A stretch of DNA of 6,730 nucleotides from Chloroflexi bacterium RBG_19FT_COMBO_48_23 (GTDB lineage: Bacteria; Chloroflexota; Dehalococcoidia; GIF9; UBA5620). The position numbers and the translations under genes are program-made. Of the stretch, positions 1 to 6,017 are shown piece by piece. Location of the stretch: contig MGOH01000010.1 of the NCBI GenBank assembly GCA_001795315.1, positions 1-6,730 of the forward strand, in the 5' to 3' direction. The notes under the pieces are model-generated. The model was not told the DNA's origin and searched no databases. It saw nothing but the letters and a program-made list of their open reading frames with translations. The first letter of the stretch is position 1. Each line of letters opens with the position of its first letter.

Positions 1-401
1 TGACACTTGCGGCATATCCAGCGCCCTCCAAGACGTTTTAATAGCTCTCCCTCAGGCACCTCAATGTATATTGCCTTGTCTACAGCCCACCCGCGGCCGA
101 CTAACATCTTGTCAAGCGCCTTGGCTTGCTCAATAGTTCTAGGGAAGCCATCGAAAACACATCCTAGTTTACAATCAGGCTCATTCAGTCGCTCTGAGAT
201 CAGATGAATCGTCACTTCGTCAGGAACCAGGGCACCTTTATCCATATAAGCTTTGACTGATTTCCCCAGCTCGGTCCCCTTCTCCACCGACTGTCTAAAA
301 AGGTCACCTGAAGCTATATGAGCCAATCCAAACTTTCGGGAAACGACAGCCGCCTGAGTTCCTTTACCTGCCCCTGGAGCACCTAGAAAAACCAAAAACA
401 T
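1..401 (-). CDS. adk: Adenylate kinase, 5' part (gene runs off the left edge)
   Basis: Catalyses ATP + AMP to 2 ADP in the cytoplasm, keeping adenine nucleotides in balance. Translating back from the ATG at 399-401 gives 133 residues before the window ends. The P-loop GAPGAGKGT is at residues 7-15, the AMP-site motif GDLFR at 32-36 and the DGFPRT motif at 84-89. The LID domain begins near residue 123 with GRWICRKC, whose Cys130 and Cys133 look like the first half of a four-cysteine zinc site; the second half lies outside the window. Full-length bacterial enzymes are about 210-220 residues, so roughly the last 40% is missing because of the window edge, not because the gene is broken. The start is 11 bases after the secY stop, with TAAGGA at 410-415 overlapping that stop, so it is probably coupled to secY. 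The secY-adk order is common in spc clusters. Identity is certain. Confidence 0.96.
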   Translation of the reverse strand, partial: MFLVFLGAPGAGKGTQAAVVSRKFGLAHIASGDLFRQSVEKGTELGKSVKAYMDKGALVPDEVTIHLISERLNEPDCKLGCVFDGFPRTIEQAKALDKMLVGRGWAVDKAIYIEVPEGELLKRLGGRWICRKC

Positions 402-409
402 TTCATATT

Positions 410-415
410 TCCTTA
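410..415 (-). promoter_or_regulatory. Ribosome binding site of adk, overlapping the secY stop codon
   Basis: The minus strand reads TAAGGA, where TAA is the secY stop and AAGGA is a Shine-Dalgarno core. It lies 8 bases before the adk ATG. An ATG at 404-406 is out of frame with adk. The overlap of stop and binding site suggests that a ribosome ending secY can restart at adk. Confidence 0.7.
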
Positions 416-1732
416 CTTCAAGAAACCTTCATATCGGCGCATTGTCAGCTGCGCTTCTACTTGTTTCATAGTATCCAAAGCCACACCCACAACGATAAGT
501 ATACCGGTGCTGGACAAAGTCAGCACACCAACATCTGACACTTCTCGAACCAAGAACGGCAATACCGCAACAAAAGCCAAAAATAGAGCGCCACCCCAGG
601 TTATGCCGCTAATAACTTTGCTGAGGTAATCGATGGTGGGTTTCCCAGGACGTACACCCGGAATAAAGCCGCCCTGACGCTGTAAAGTCCGCCCCAAGTC
701 CATCTGCTCAAATATCACCATGGTATAGAAAAAGGTAAAGGCCACCACCATCACGAAATAAAGAACCCAGTAAAACAAGCCAACGGGGAGAGGCGTACTG
801 GGGTTGAACCATGTCATAAGCGTGTTGGCGAAATTGGGGTCCTGCCCCGCGGGACTGGCAAAATAACTGGCTAGAGTTCCTGGAAAAATCATCAGCGACA
901 TAGCGAAGATGAGAGGTATCATGCCTGCAGTATTAACCCGAAGGGGAATATGCGTTGAGCCTGTCTGGCGATACATTCGAGCCCCACGGAAGGCAGTTCG
1001 CGCATATTGTACTGGAATGCGGCGATGACCCTCTGTAAATATGACTATAAGCGCCACCGTGACCAAGCCAACAATACCAAACACAATCAGACCGACCAAG
1101 TTCTGAGTACCGGCAATTCCGGCACGTCCTACCATTTCAGGCAAACTAGCCACAATACCGCCAAAGATTATTATGGACACACCATTTCCAATACCTCGTT
1201 CGGTTATAAGCTCACCAAGCCAGACGAGAAAGACTGTCCCCGCTGTCATCGATACTATTACCGCCAGGGTAGGCAATGCTCCAGCTGCAGCAACCGCACC
1301 CTGGCTGCGCATGAGAGCCAACTGAGCATAACCTTGAAGAGCCGCCAGGGGTATAGTCAACCAATGGGTAAACTGGTTAACTCTACGCCTCCCGGATTCC
1401 CCTTCCTGAGATAATGCCCTGAGTTTGGGAACAACCGGGACTAACAACTGCATAACGATGGAAGCAGTTATGTAGGGATAAACTCCCATAGCCGCGATGC
1501 TGAAGTTCCTCATAGCCCCACCACTAAACAGGTCAAGCATACCCAGAAGTTGATTCCGCTCGAAAATCTCTTGCAACGCTTGAGGGTCCACGCCGGGCAG
1601 AGGAACATGAGCTATGAAGCGAAAAACGACCAGCATACCTATAGTGAAAAGAAGACGCCGTCTCAGGTCTGGGAGGGAAAAGGCATCGAACAATGCTTGA
1701 ATAAGACGCGGTCTTCCGCTAACCTGCTGCAC
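413..1732 (-). CDS. secY: SecY, protein-conducting channel of the Sec translocase
   Basis: Central membrane subunit of SecYEG, which moves unfolded proteins across or into the cytoplasmic membrane with SecA or the ribosome. The product is 439 residues, normal for the family, with about ten hydrophobic spans. Numbered from the GTG at 1730-1732, it has the early segment FRFIAHVPLPGVD near 37-49, the plug and second-helix region FSGGAMRNFSIAAMGVYPYI near 69-88, the family signature GELITERGIGNGVSIIIF at 173-190, VNTAGMIPLIFA at 266-277, and the cytoplasmic loop GGFIPGVRPGKPT at 354-366 that contacts SecA or the ribosome. The frame stays open to an alternative GTG at 1756, adding eight residues, but that start has no good binding site and overlaps rplO by 23 bases. 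GTG 1732 has GGAGGG eight bases upstream and starts one base after the rplO stop. It is co-transcribed with the ribosomal genes. Confidence 0.97.
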   Translation of the reverse strand: MQQVSGRPRLIQALFDAFSLPDLRRRLLFTIGMLVVFRFIAHVPLPGVDPQALQEIFERNQLLGMLDLFSGGAMRNFSIAAMGVYPYITASIVMQLLVPVVPKLRALSQEGESGRRRVNQFTHWLTIPLAALQGYAQLALMRSQGAVAAAGALPTLAVIVSMTAGTVFLVWLGELITERGIGNGVSIIIFGGIVASLPEMVGRAGIAGTQNLVGLIVFGIVGLVTVALIVIFTEGHRRIPVQYARTAFRGARMYRQTGSTHIPLRVNTAGMIPLIFAMSLMIFPGTLASYFASPAGQDPNFANTLMTWFNPSTPLPVGLFYWVLYFVMVVAFTFFYTMVIFEQMDLGRTLQRQGGFIPGVRPGKPTIDYLSKVISGITWGGALFLAFVAVLPFLVREVSDVGVLTLSSTGILIVVGVALDTMKQVEAQLTMRRYEGFLK

Positions 1733-1733
1733 T

Positions 1734-2177
1734 TTAAATTCCCTCCACTTTACCACCAGCAGCCACGATCTTCTTTTCAGCAGTAGCAGAGAATTTGTTG
1801 GCCTTTACTGTAAGCGGGCGATCGATGTCACCGCCGCCGAGAATCTTAACCGGATGAGTAAAAGACTTAATCAGCCCAGCTTCAAATAACTCTTTTGTAG
1901 TAACCTCAGTATTAGGCGAAAATTCTATTAGCTCGCCCACATTAACTATGCTATACTCAGTTCTGAAAATATTAACGAACCCGCGTTTCCGAGGTAAACG
2001 CTTAATCAGAGAGAGCTGACCCCCTTCAAAACCAAGGCGAACGCCGCCTCCAGAACGCGATTTCTGTCCTTTACAACCACGCCCTGAATAACTGCCATGT
2101 CCGCTGCCATCGCCGCGTCCCACACGTTTTCGGTTGCGTTTGGTACCTGCTGGAGGCTTTAAGTTATGCTGCTGCAT
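1734..2177 (-). CDS. rplO: 50S ribosomal protein L15 (uL15)
   Basis: Late-assembling 50S protein that binds 23S rRNA with an extended basic N-terminus. The product is 147 residues, the usual length. The N-terminal tail is rich in Gly, Arg and Lys (GTKRNRKRVGRGDGSGHGS at 11-29, then GRGCKGQKSRSGGG at 32-45) and leads to GFEGGQLSLIKRLPRKRGF at 49-67. The C-terminal L15 signature spans about 111-142 (KILGGGDI, PLTVKANKFS, IVAAGG). The ATG at 2175-2177 lies inside the end of rpmD (14-base overlap) and is preceded by GGAAGTGATC, which differs by one base from the full complement GGAGGTGATC of the usual 16S rRNA tail. The stop is one base before secY, the order typical of spc clusters. Confidence 0.98.
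   Translation of the reverse strand: MQQHNLKPPAGTKRNRKRVGRGDGSGHGSYSGRGCKGQKSRSGGGVRLGFEGGQLSLIKRLPRKRGFVNIFRTEYSIVNVGELIEFSPNTEVTTKELFEAGLIKSFTHPVKILGGGDIDRPLTVKANKFSATAEKKIVAAGGKVEGI
1741..1746 (-). promoter_or_regulatory. Ribosome binding site that sets the secY start
   Basis: GGAGGG on the minus strand, inside the last codons of rplO and 8 bases before the GTG at 1732. No comparable purine motif precedes the upstream GTG at 1756. This decides the start in favour of 1732, where the junction reads TAA-A-GTG. Confidence 0.8.
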
Positions 2178-2358
2178 CGGTGATCACTTCCACTTTAACT
2201 AAATGGTTGATTTTAGTTATCATTCCTCTCACGGGAGGAGAATCTTCATGTTCCACCGTTTCATTAAGGCGATGGAAGCCTAGAGCTTTCAAGGTTCGCC
2301 TTTGCCCCCTGGCATATCCAATGCCACTCTTTATCCATTTGATGCGTAGTTTAGTCAC
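2164..2358 (-). CDS. rpmD: 50S ribosomal protein L30 (uL30)
   Basis: Small 50S protein bound to 23S rRNA, found in many but not all bacteria. From the GTG at 2356-2358 the product is 64 residues, matching the usual length of about 60. It begins [20 protein letters not shown] and contains [20 protein letters not shown] at 22-41 and [14 protein letters not shown] at 43-56, which together are diagnostic for L30. The frame is open further, to a TTG at 2388, which would add ten Arg-rich residues that are only the rpsE tail read out of frame, so I reject that start. A GGAG at 2369-2372 stands 10 bases before the GTG. The start overlaps the rpsE stop by 8 bases (GTGACTAA) and the end overlaps rplO by 14, so translation of all three is probably linked. 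Confidence 0.95.
   Translation of the reverse strand: MTKLRIKWIKSGIGYARGQRRTLKALGFHRLNETVEHEDSPPVRGMITKINHLVKVEVITDAAA
2182..2191 (-). promoter_or_regulatory. Extended Shine-Dalgarno sequence of rplO inside rpmD
   Basis: GGAAGTGATC on the minus strand lies 4 bases before the rplO ATG. It matches the classic GGAGGTGATC complement of the 16S rRNA 3' end except for one internal A, which would break the core pairing. It lies wholly inside the rpmD coding sequence (codons for VEVITD), so it is constrained by both roles. Confidence 0.5.
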
Positions 2359-2899
2359 TTGGCTCGGTCTCCGTCTCCTTAATCTCAAGCTCAGCTTTGC
2401 GCCTTGCTACGACCTCCTTAGGATTTCTAAGGCTAGCTAGAGCCAACACAGTCGCTCTGACCACATTTACAGGATTAGGGCTACCTAGAGATTTGCTAAG
2501 AACATCCTTTATGCCTGCAGCTTCAAGCACTGCGCGAACTCTATTACCAGCGATGACTCCGGTTCCAGGCGACGCCGGTTTAAGCAATACTTTCGCCGCC
2601 CCTGCCTTAGCCAGAATTTCATGTGGTATAGTAGTCCCCGACATAGTTATCTTATAAAGATCTTTCCGCGCTACAACGCCGGCCTTACGAATTGCTTCCG
2701 GTACCTCCTTAGCTTTACCCAAGCCAGCACCCACGTGCCCATTCCCATCCCCAACAACCACCAGCGCCCTAAAACGGAGCCGTTTACCACCTTTGACAAC
2801 CTTAGTTGTCCGGTTGAGTGACACTAGTTTCTCACTAATGTCAAGCTCGCTAGCATCAACTCTGGTTCTCTCTTCAATTAGCTTCTTAATTGCTTTCAT
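2351..2899 (-). CDS. rpsE: 30S ribosomal protein S5 (uS5)
   Basis: 30S body protein with roles in decoding fidelity and mRNA unwinding at the entry channel. The product is 182 residues, a little longer than the roughly 165 of E. coli. The N-terminal double-stranded-RNA-binding-like domain covers about 17-83. It includes the loop [16 protein letters not shown] (28-43), the equivalent of the spectinomycin-site loop, which looks wild type, and the signature [20 protein letters not shown] at 44-63. The C-terminal domain has GTTIPHEI at 88-95 and [21 protein letters not shown] at 109-129. The last residues (ETETEPSD) form an acidic tail, and the DNA coding for it carries the rpmD binding site. The ATG at 2897-2899 has TGAGGT six bases upstream, overlapping the rplR stop. 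Confidence 0.98.
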   Translation of the reverse strand: MKAIKKLIEERTRVDASELDISEKLVSLNRTTKVVKGGKRLRFRALVVVGDGNGHVGAGLGKAKEVPEAIRKAGVVARKDLYKITMSGTTIPHEILAKAGAAKVLLKPASPGTGVIAGNRVRAVLEAAGIKDVLSKSLGSPNPVNVVRATVLALASLRNPKEVVARRKAELEIKETETEPSD

Positions 2900-2905
2900 C
2901 TACAA

Positions 2906-2911
2906 ACCTCA
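2906..2911 (-). promoter_or_regulatory. Ribosome binding site of rpsE, overlapping the rplR stop codon
   Basis: TGAGGT on the minus strand: TGA is the rplR stop and GAGGT is the Shine-Dalgarno core, 6 bases before the rpsE ATG. The same arrangement recurs at rplX. Confidence 0.65.
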
Positions 2912-3277
2912 AAAGTCTAGACCAGATTTCCTGGCAGCTTCCGCCAAAGCTTTAACTCGTCCATGATACTGATAGCCACCTCTATCAAAAGCTATCTGTT
3001 TAATCCCTTTATTCAAGGCGCGCTGAGCCACAAGAGAGCCAACCATTTCAGCGCTTTCCGTTTTTCTCTTTCCTGCGATTTTGTCCCTTATCTCTGCGTC
3101 CAAACTGCTCGCCGAAACCAGGGTATTTCCCGCAGAATCGTCTACAACCTGAGCATAAGTATGGTTCAGGCTGCGAAAAATGCAAAGCCTTGGCCTCGTC
3201 GCCGTACCGCTTACCTTGGCTCTAACCCGAAGGTGACGTCGCTTTCGTGCCAACCTTGTATCTATTTTAACTGCCAA
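2909..3277 (-). CDS. rplR: 50S ribosomal protein L18 (uL18)
   Basis: 5S rRNA-binding protein of the central protuberance, acting with L5. The product is 122 residues, typical of the family. The basic N-terminal tail ([19 protein letters not shown], 8-26) contacts 5S rRNA. It is followed by [20 protein letters not shown] (28-47) and the conserved C-terminus [20 protein letters not shown] (97-116) ending in SGLDF. The start is a TTG at 3275-3277, which is uncommon for a highly expressed gene. It is supported by AAAGGA nine bases upstream and by the expected N-terminus; the next in-frame start candidate, TTG at codon 9, would cut into the basic tail. The gene begins 6 bases after rplF and ends 9 bases before rpsE. 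Confidence 0.97.
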   Translation of the reverse strand: MAVKIDTRLARKRRHLRVRAKVSGTATRPRLCIFRSLNHTYAQVVDDSAGNTLVSASSLDAEIRDKIAGKRKTESAEMVGSLVAQRALNKGIKQIAFDRGGYQYHGRVKALAEAARKSGLDF

Positions 3278-3283
3278 CGTCTT

Positions 3284-3835
3284 TTATCCTTTCATTGCCG
3301 CCTTGCCCGCTTTGCCAGGTTTGAGACGGATCCTCTCACCGGCATACCTGACACCCTTACCTTTGTAAGAGTCCGCAGGCCGTACAGCTCTAATCTGAGC
3401 CGCTGTCTCACCCACAACCTCCTTATCGATACCAACGATCCGAACCCGGTTCGTACCTTCCACAACAATTTCTATGCCAGCCGGTGGTGAAAAATCCACC
3501 GGATGACTGAACCCAATCTGCAACGATAGTTTATCGCCAGCTTTCTGTGCTCGGTAGCCAACGCCGCTCAATTCTAGAACCTTTTCAAAACCTTTGGTAA
3601 CGCCCTCAACCATGTTAGCCAAAAGGCTCCGAGTCAAACCATGTAAAGCACGATGATTCCTATTATCTGTAGGCCGCGCCACTATCAGGTTACCATCCTT
3701 AAACGTAATAGACATATCGGGGTGAAATGAGCGCATCAACTTACCCTTACTCCCCTCCACAGTCACTTCATTGCCCTTAACATCAACCTTGACACCTTGC
3801 GGCACAGGTATAGGCATCAATCCTATTCGGGACAC
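3284..3835 (-). CDS. rplF: 50S ribosomal protein L6 (uL6)
   Basis: 50S protein near the factor-binding site and the sarcin-ricin loop, built of two duplicated domains. The product is 183 residues, close to the usual 175-180. It begins MSRIGLMPIPVPQGVKVDVK, the standard L6 N-terminus. The first domain runs to about residue 82, and the second starts near FEKVLELSGVGYRAQKAGD (83-101). The signature region RPADSYKGKGVRYAGERIR is at 152-170; in it the more usual Pro before Asp/Glu is Ala and the Pro before Tyr is Ser, a mild variation. The start is GTG at 3833-3835 with GGAGG seven bases upstream, one of the strongest sites in the window. The gene lies 22 bases after rpsH and 6 before rplR. Confidence 0.98.
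   Translation of the reverse strand: MSRIGLMPIPVPQGVKVDVKGNEVTVEGSKGKLMRSFHPDMSITFKDGNLIVARPTDNRNHRALHGLTRSLLANMVEGVTKGFEKVLELSGVGYRAQKAGDKLSLQIGFSHPVDFSPPAGIEIVVEGTNRVRIVGIDKEVVGETAAQIRAVRPADSYKGKGVRYAGERIRLKPGKAGKAAMKG
3287..3292 (-). promoter_or_regulatory. Ribosome binding site that sets the TTG start of rplR
   Basis: AAAGGA on the minus strand, formed by the last two codons of rplF (AAA GGA) directly before its TAA stop. It sits 9 bases before the TTG at 3277. No ATG or GTG is available in the rplR frame nearby, so this motif is the main support for a TTG start. Confidence 0.65.
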
Positions 3836-3842
3836 AGAATCG

Positions 3843-3847
3843 CCTCC
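3843..3847 (-). promoter_or_regulatory. Ribosome binding site of rplF (GTG start)
   Basis: GGAGG on the minus strand, 7 bases before the GTG at 3835, in the 22-base gap after rpsH. It fixes the GTG as the start, in agreement with the conserved MSRIG N-terminus. Confidence 0.8.
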
Positions 3848-3857
3848 AAAAATCTAT

Positions 3858-4250
3858 TTACCAAACATAGCATAATAATTCACCACCGAGATTTCGACGC
3901 CATGCACCCTGGCCGGTCATAATCCCTTTGGATGTAGACAAAATGGCAACGCCAAGCCCGCCATAGACGCGGGGAATCTCCTTACGGCCAACATACAGTC
4001 TAAGACCTGGCTTGCTAACCCTTTCTAAACCCGCAAGGGCAGGACGTCCATCTATATACTTTAATGATATTTTAATCACCCGCTGTGGCTTGCCTTTAAG
4101 AACAGTATAATCAGTTATAAACCCCTCATCCTTGAGTATCTTGGCCATAGAAATCTTAATTCTAGAAGCCGGCATGAGCACACTATCATGATGCACCATG
4201 ATTGCGTTGCGAATTCTAGTTAACATATCAGCAATTGGGTCAGTTACCAT
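3858..4250 (-). CDS. rpsH: 30S ribosomal protein S8 (uS8)
   Basis: Primary 16S rRNA-binding protein of the 30S platform; in E. coli it also represses translation of its own operon by binding spc mRNA. The product is 130 residues, the standard length. It begins [16 protein letters not shown] and has [18 protein letters not shown] at 28-45, [14 protein letters not shown] at 75-88 and the S8 signature [15 protein letters not shown] at 98-112. The C-terminus [10 protein letters not shown] (121-130) is typical, but the segment between, TGQGAWRRN (112-120), departs from the more usual TDREAR-type sequence. The ATG at 4248-4250 has GGAGG nine bases upstream. Gaps of 25 and 22 bases on either side are the widest in the window. 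Confidence 0.98.
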   Translation of the reverse strand: MVTDPIADMLTRIRNAIMVHHDSVLMPASRIKISMAKILKDEGFITDYTVLKGKPQRVIKISLKYIDGRPALAGLERVSKPGLRLYVGRKEIPRVYGGLGVAILSTSKGIMTGQGAWRRNLGGELLCYVW

Positions 4251-4259
4251 GGACTTATG

Positions 4260-4264
4260 CCTCC
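4260..4264 (-). promoter_or_regulatory. Ribosome binding site of rpsH
   Basis: GGAGG on the minus strand, 9 bases before the rpsH ATG, in the 25-base gap after rpsN. It is a full core match. It is notable because the two genes just upstream, rpsN and rplE, have less ideally spaced sites. Confidence 0.75.
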
Positions 4265-4275
4265 AGCACTTTCAA

Positions 4276-4461
4276 TCACCAGCTTGATTTTCTCACTCCA
4301 GGAATTTCACCTTTTAAAGCCCGCTCTCGAAAGCAAATACGACACATGCCGAATTTGCGTATATAGCCACGGGGCCTGCCGCACAACTTGCATCGATTCC
4401 GATGCTGCACCCTGTACTTCGGGGGGCGATTTGATTTTAAAATTCTGGATAACTTTGCCAT
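4276..4461 (-). CDS. rpsN: 30S ribosomal protein S14, zinc-binding short type (uS14, RpsN/RpsZ)
   Basis: 30S head protein needed for late assembly and tRNA contacts. The product is 61 residues, the length of the short, zinc-containing form; the zinc-free form is about 90-100. Cys24, Cys27, Cys40 and Cys43 form two CxxC pairs (CKLC and CRIC) around [12 protein letters not shown], the zinc ribbon. The C-terminus [17 protein letters not shown] is the standard ending. It lies between rplE and rpsH, the conserved place. The ATG at 4459-4461 follows the rplE stop by 12 bases. The nearest good Shine-Dalgarno, AAGGAG at 4478-4483, is 16 bases away, farther than usual, so initiation may depend on coupling to rplE. 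Confidence 0.98.
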   Translation of the reverse strand: MAKLSRILKSNRPPKYRVQHRNRCKLCGRPRGYIRKFGMCRICFRERALKGEIPGVRKSSW

Positions 4462-4473
4462 TTTACCGGGAAC

Positions 4474-5016
4474 TTAACTCCTTCTGAAAGGCATACCTAG
4501 AGACTCGAGTAAACTCCTGCCTTCCTCATTGCTAGCTGCAGTGGTAACGATGATTATTTCAAATCCCCGCAGCTTATCCACCTTATCATAATCAATCTCA
4601 GGGAAAACTATCTGCTCCTTAACTCCTAAGGTATAGTTGCCTTCACCATCAAACGAATCGGGGGATATTCCTTGAAAATCCCTGGTCCGTGCCAGAACAA
4701 CGCTGACGAGCTTATCAAAGAACTCGTACATTCGCCTGCCCCGCAACGTCACCATCATACCGATAGGCATGCCGGCTCTGAGTTTAAAAGCGGCGATAGC
4801 CTTCTTGGCTCGCGTTATTACCGGATGCTGCCCCGAAATAGCCACCAAATCCTTCTCAGCTCCTTCTAAAGCCTTAGGGTTTTGTATCGCTTCGCCCAGA
4901 CCGATATTCAGCACGATCTTATTAAGCCGTGGGACCTGCATCACATTCTTATACCCGAACTTACGCATTAGCTCGGGCACTACTTCTTTCTCATACCTTT
5001 CCTTCAGCCGGGACAT
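4474..5016 (-). CDS. rplE: 50S ribosomal protein L5 (uL5)
   Basis: 5S rRNA-binding protein of the central protuberance that contacts P-site tRNA and forms a bridge to S13. The product is 180 residues, exactly typical. The L5 signature [16 protein letters not shown] is at 28-43. It is followed by [20 protein letters not shown] (62-81), [18 protein letters not shown] (82-99), [11 protein letters not shown] (108-118), [16 protein letters not shown] (126-141) and the C-terminal [11 protein letters not shown]. The ATG at 5014-5016 has GAGAGGTG at 5027-5034, a good match to the anti-Shine-Dalgarno, about 10 bases upstream. The last codons carry the AAGGAG that probably serves rpsN. In E. coli the S8 repressor site lies at the start of rplE; I could not recognise one here by eye. 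Confidence 0.98.
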   Translation of the reverse strand: MSRLKERYEKEVVPELMRKFGYKNVMQVPRLNKIVLNIGLGEAIQNPKALEGAEKDLVAISGQHPVITRAKKAIAAFKLRAGMPIGMMVTLRGRRMYEFFDKLVSVVLARTRDFQGISPDSFDGEGNYTLGVKEQIVFPEIDYDKVDKLRGFEIIIVTTAASNEEGRSLLESLGMPFRRS

Positions 5017-5026
5017 CCTTAAAATA

Positions 5027-5034
5027 CACCTCTC
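5027..5034 (-). promoter_or_regulatory. Ribosome binding site of rplE
   Basis: GAGAGGTG on the minus strand, in the 20-base gap between rplX and rplE, ends 10 bases before the ATG. Its GAGGTG part pairs fully with CACCTC of the usual 16S rRNA tail. Confidence 0.65.
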
Positions 5035-5036
5035 AA

Positions 5037-5348
5037 TTAATCAATCACTTCATAGCAGGAGCGGCAAACTCGCGCTTTTTTACCATCAGCAAGAAAACGG
5101 AAGCCAACTCGAGCCGGCTTGTTACATTTATTGCAGAGCAACATCACATTTGACACATCCAGTGGTGCTTCGAGCTCAATTATGCCAGCCTGCCTAGCTT
5201 CGCGACGAGCTCGAGAATGGCGCTTAATCATATTAACGCCTTCAACTATTACCTCATCTTTTTCAGGCAAAGCCTTTCGTACCTTACCCTTCTTCCCTCT
5301 ATCTTTGCCGGCAATAACAAGAACCGTATCATTCTTTCTAATATTCAT
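5037..5348 (-). CDS. rplX: 50S ribosomal protein L24 (uL24), with two CxxC pairs
   Basis: Assembly-initiating 50S protein that binds the 5' domain of 23S rRNA near the peptide exit. The product is 103 residues, normal. The KOW motif lies in the N-terminal part ([20 protein letters not shown], 3-22), followed by [15 protein letters not shown] (32-46). The C-terminal part, [19 protein letters not shown] at 67-85 with [12 protein letters not shown] at 92-103, places Cys72, Cys75, Cys95 and Cys98 as two CxxC pairs. Such pairs occur in many bacterial L24 proteins and are likely a zinc site. The ATG at 5346-5348 is one base after the rplN stop (TGA-G-ATG), with TGAGGT eight bases upstream inside rplN, so it is probably coupled to rplN. 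Confidence 0.98.
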   Translation of the reverse strand: MNIRKNDTVLVIAGKDRGKKGKVRKALPEKDEVIVEGVNMIKRHSRARREARQAGIIELEAPLDVSNVMLLCNKCNKPARVGFRFLADGKKARVCRSCYEVID

Positions 5349-5349
5349 C

Positions 5350-5718
5350 TCACAGAACCTCAGGAGCCAACGATATTATCTTCATGAAATTCTTATCCCG
5401 AAGCTCTCTAGCTACCGGGCCAAAAATGCGAGTGCCTTTAGGATTGTTTTTATCATCCAAGATAACCGCAGCGTTATCATCGAATCTAATATAAGACCCA
5501 TCTGGTCGATGATGTTGTTTAGCTATGCGCACAACTACTGCCTTCACCACATCTCCCTTTTTCACCACACCACCAGGTATGGCACGTTTTATCGTGCCTA
5601 CAAAAATATCGCCAACAGTAGCATACCTTCTCCGCGTGCCACCAGGCACGTTGATACACATAATCTGCCTTGCTCCAGTATTATCTGCCACTTTAAGTCT
5701 AGTATAAGTCTGAATCAT
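5350..5718 (-). CDS. rplN: 50S ribosomal protein L14 (uL14)
   Basis: 50S interface protein that binds 23S rRNA and forms bridges to 16S rRNA; it is also the docking site of the silencing factor RsfS in species that have it. The product is 122 residues, the canonical length. It begins [20 protein letters not shown], with CINVPGG at 21-27, [15 protein letters not shown] at 36-50, the signature region [20 protein letters not shown] at 60-79 and [13 protein letters not shown] at 96-108. The ATG at 5716-5718 is clear from the family start. Its purine tract GAGATAAGGGATA runs almost up to the ATG, with AAGGG only 3 bases away, so the site is not well spaced. Neighbours rpsQ and rplX are in the conserved order. 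Confidence 0.98.
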   Translation of the reverse strand: MIQTYTRLKVADNTGARQIMCINVPGGTRRRYATVGDIFVGTIKRAIPGGVVKKGDVVKAVVVRIAKQHHRPDGSYIRFDDNAAVILDDKNNPKGTRIFGPVARELRDKNFMKIISLAPEVL

Positions 5719-5732
5719 TATCCCTTATCTCT

Positions 5733-6014
5733 TTATATTGTCTCAGCAGACTCGACCTCAACTACTTCCTTGCTGCTTATTATTTTTGCCACTCGCCAGC
5801 ACTTATCCTTAGACAAAGGACGAGTCTCAATAATTTTCACTACATCACCAATCTTGCAGGCATTAGCCTCATCATGGGCTTTGAATTTAGAGGTATGCTT
5901 GACTACCTTTTTGTAAAGAGGATGACGCCTTAGGCTCTCAACCAATACCACCACCGTTTTATCCATCTTATCGCTTATTACCTTTCCGGTTCTGGTTTTC
6001 CGTTTTTCTTTCAT
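5733..6014 (-). CDS. rpsQ: 30S ribosomal protein S17 (uS17)
   Basis: Primary 16S rRNA-binding protein of the 30S body with an OB fold. The product is 93 residues, slightly above the usual 80-90 because of a short acidic tail ([14 protein letters not shown]). It begins [20 protein letters not shown], with [20 protein letters not shown] at 21-40, [15 protein letters not shown] at 43-57 and the signature [15 protein letters not shown] at 61-75. The ATG at 6012-6014 is 3 bases after the rpmC TAG stop. No clear Shine-Dalgarno stands at normal distance; the nearest purine-rich run, AGAGAGGGAG inside rpmC, ends 18 bases upstream. Translation therefore probably depends on ribosomes arriving from rpmC. 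Confidence 0.97.
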   Translation of the reverse strand: MKEKRKTRTGKVISDKMDKTVVVLVESLRRHPLYKKVVKHTSKFKAHDEANACKIGDVVKIIETRPLSKDKCWRVAKIISSKEVVEVESAETI

Positions 6015-6017
6015 AAG

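Noticed and set aside
7..207. Plus-strand open frame at the left edge
   Set aside because: The minus strand here codes for a clear adenylate kinase with P-loop, AMP-site and LID motifs.
404..406. ATG three bases upstream of the adk start region
   Set aside because: It is out of frame with the P-loop reading frame (the offset is five bases), so it cannot start adk.
1007..1414. Plus-strand open frame of 135 codons inside secY, with several Cys and His residues
   Set aside because: Fully antisense to SecY membrane segments. The Cys/His content comes from complementing hydrophobic codons and forms no ordered zinc motif.
2359..2388. Extended rpmD start at TTG 2388
   Set aside because: The extra ten residues ([14 protein letters not shown]) are the rpsE tail read out of frame, exceed the L30 family length and lack a binding site of their own.
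2963..3490. Plus-strand open frame of 175 codons opposite rplR and rplF
   Set aside because: Antisense to two conserved genes, with no family resemblance, and it runs across their junction; a shadow frame.
4990..5040. Possible S8-binding operator at the rplX-rplE junction, as in E. coli spc mRNA
   Set aside because: I looked for the paired stem with the unpaired bulge typical of the S8 site and saw no convincing hairpin; the region is AT-rich and short. A covariance-model search of the junction would settle it.
5119..5916. Long plus-strand open frame of 265 codons opposite rplX, rplN and rpsQ
   Set aside because: It lies antisense to three complete, unmistakable ribosomal genes, crosses their junctions and shows no recognisable protein family; its Ser/Thr/Ile-rich composition is what the complement of these genes would give.
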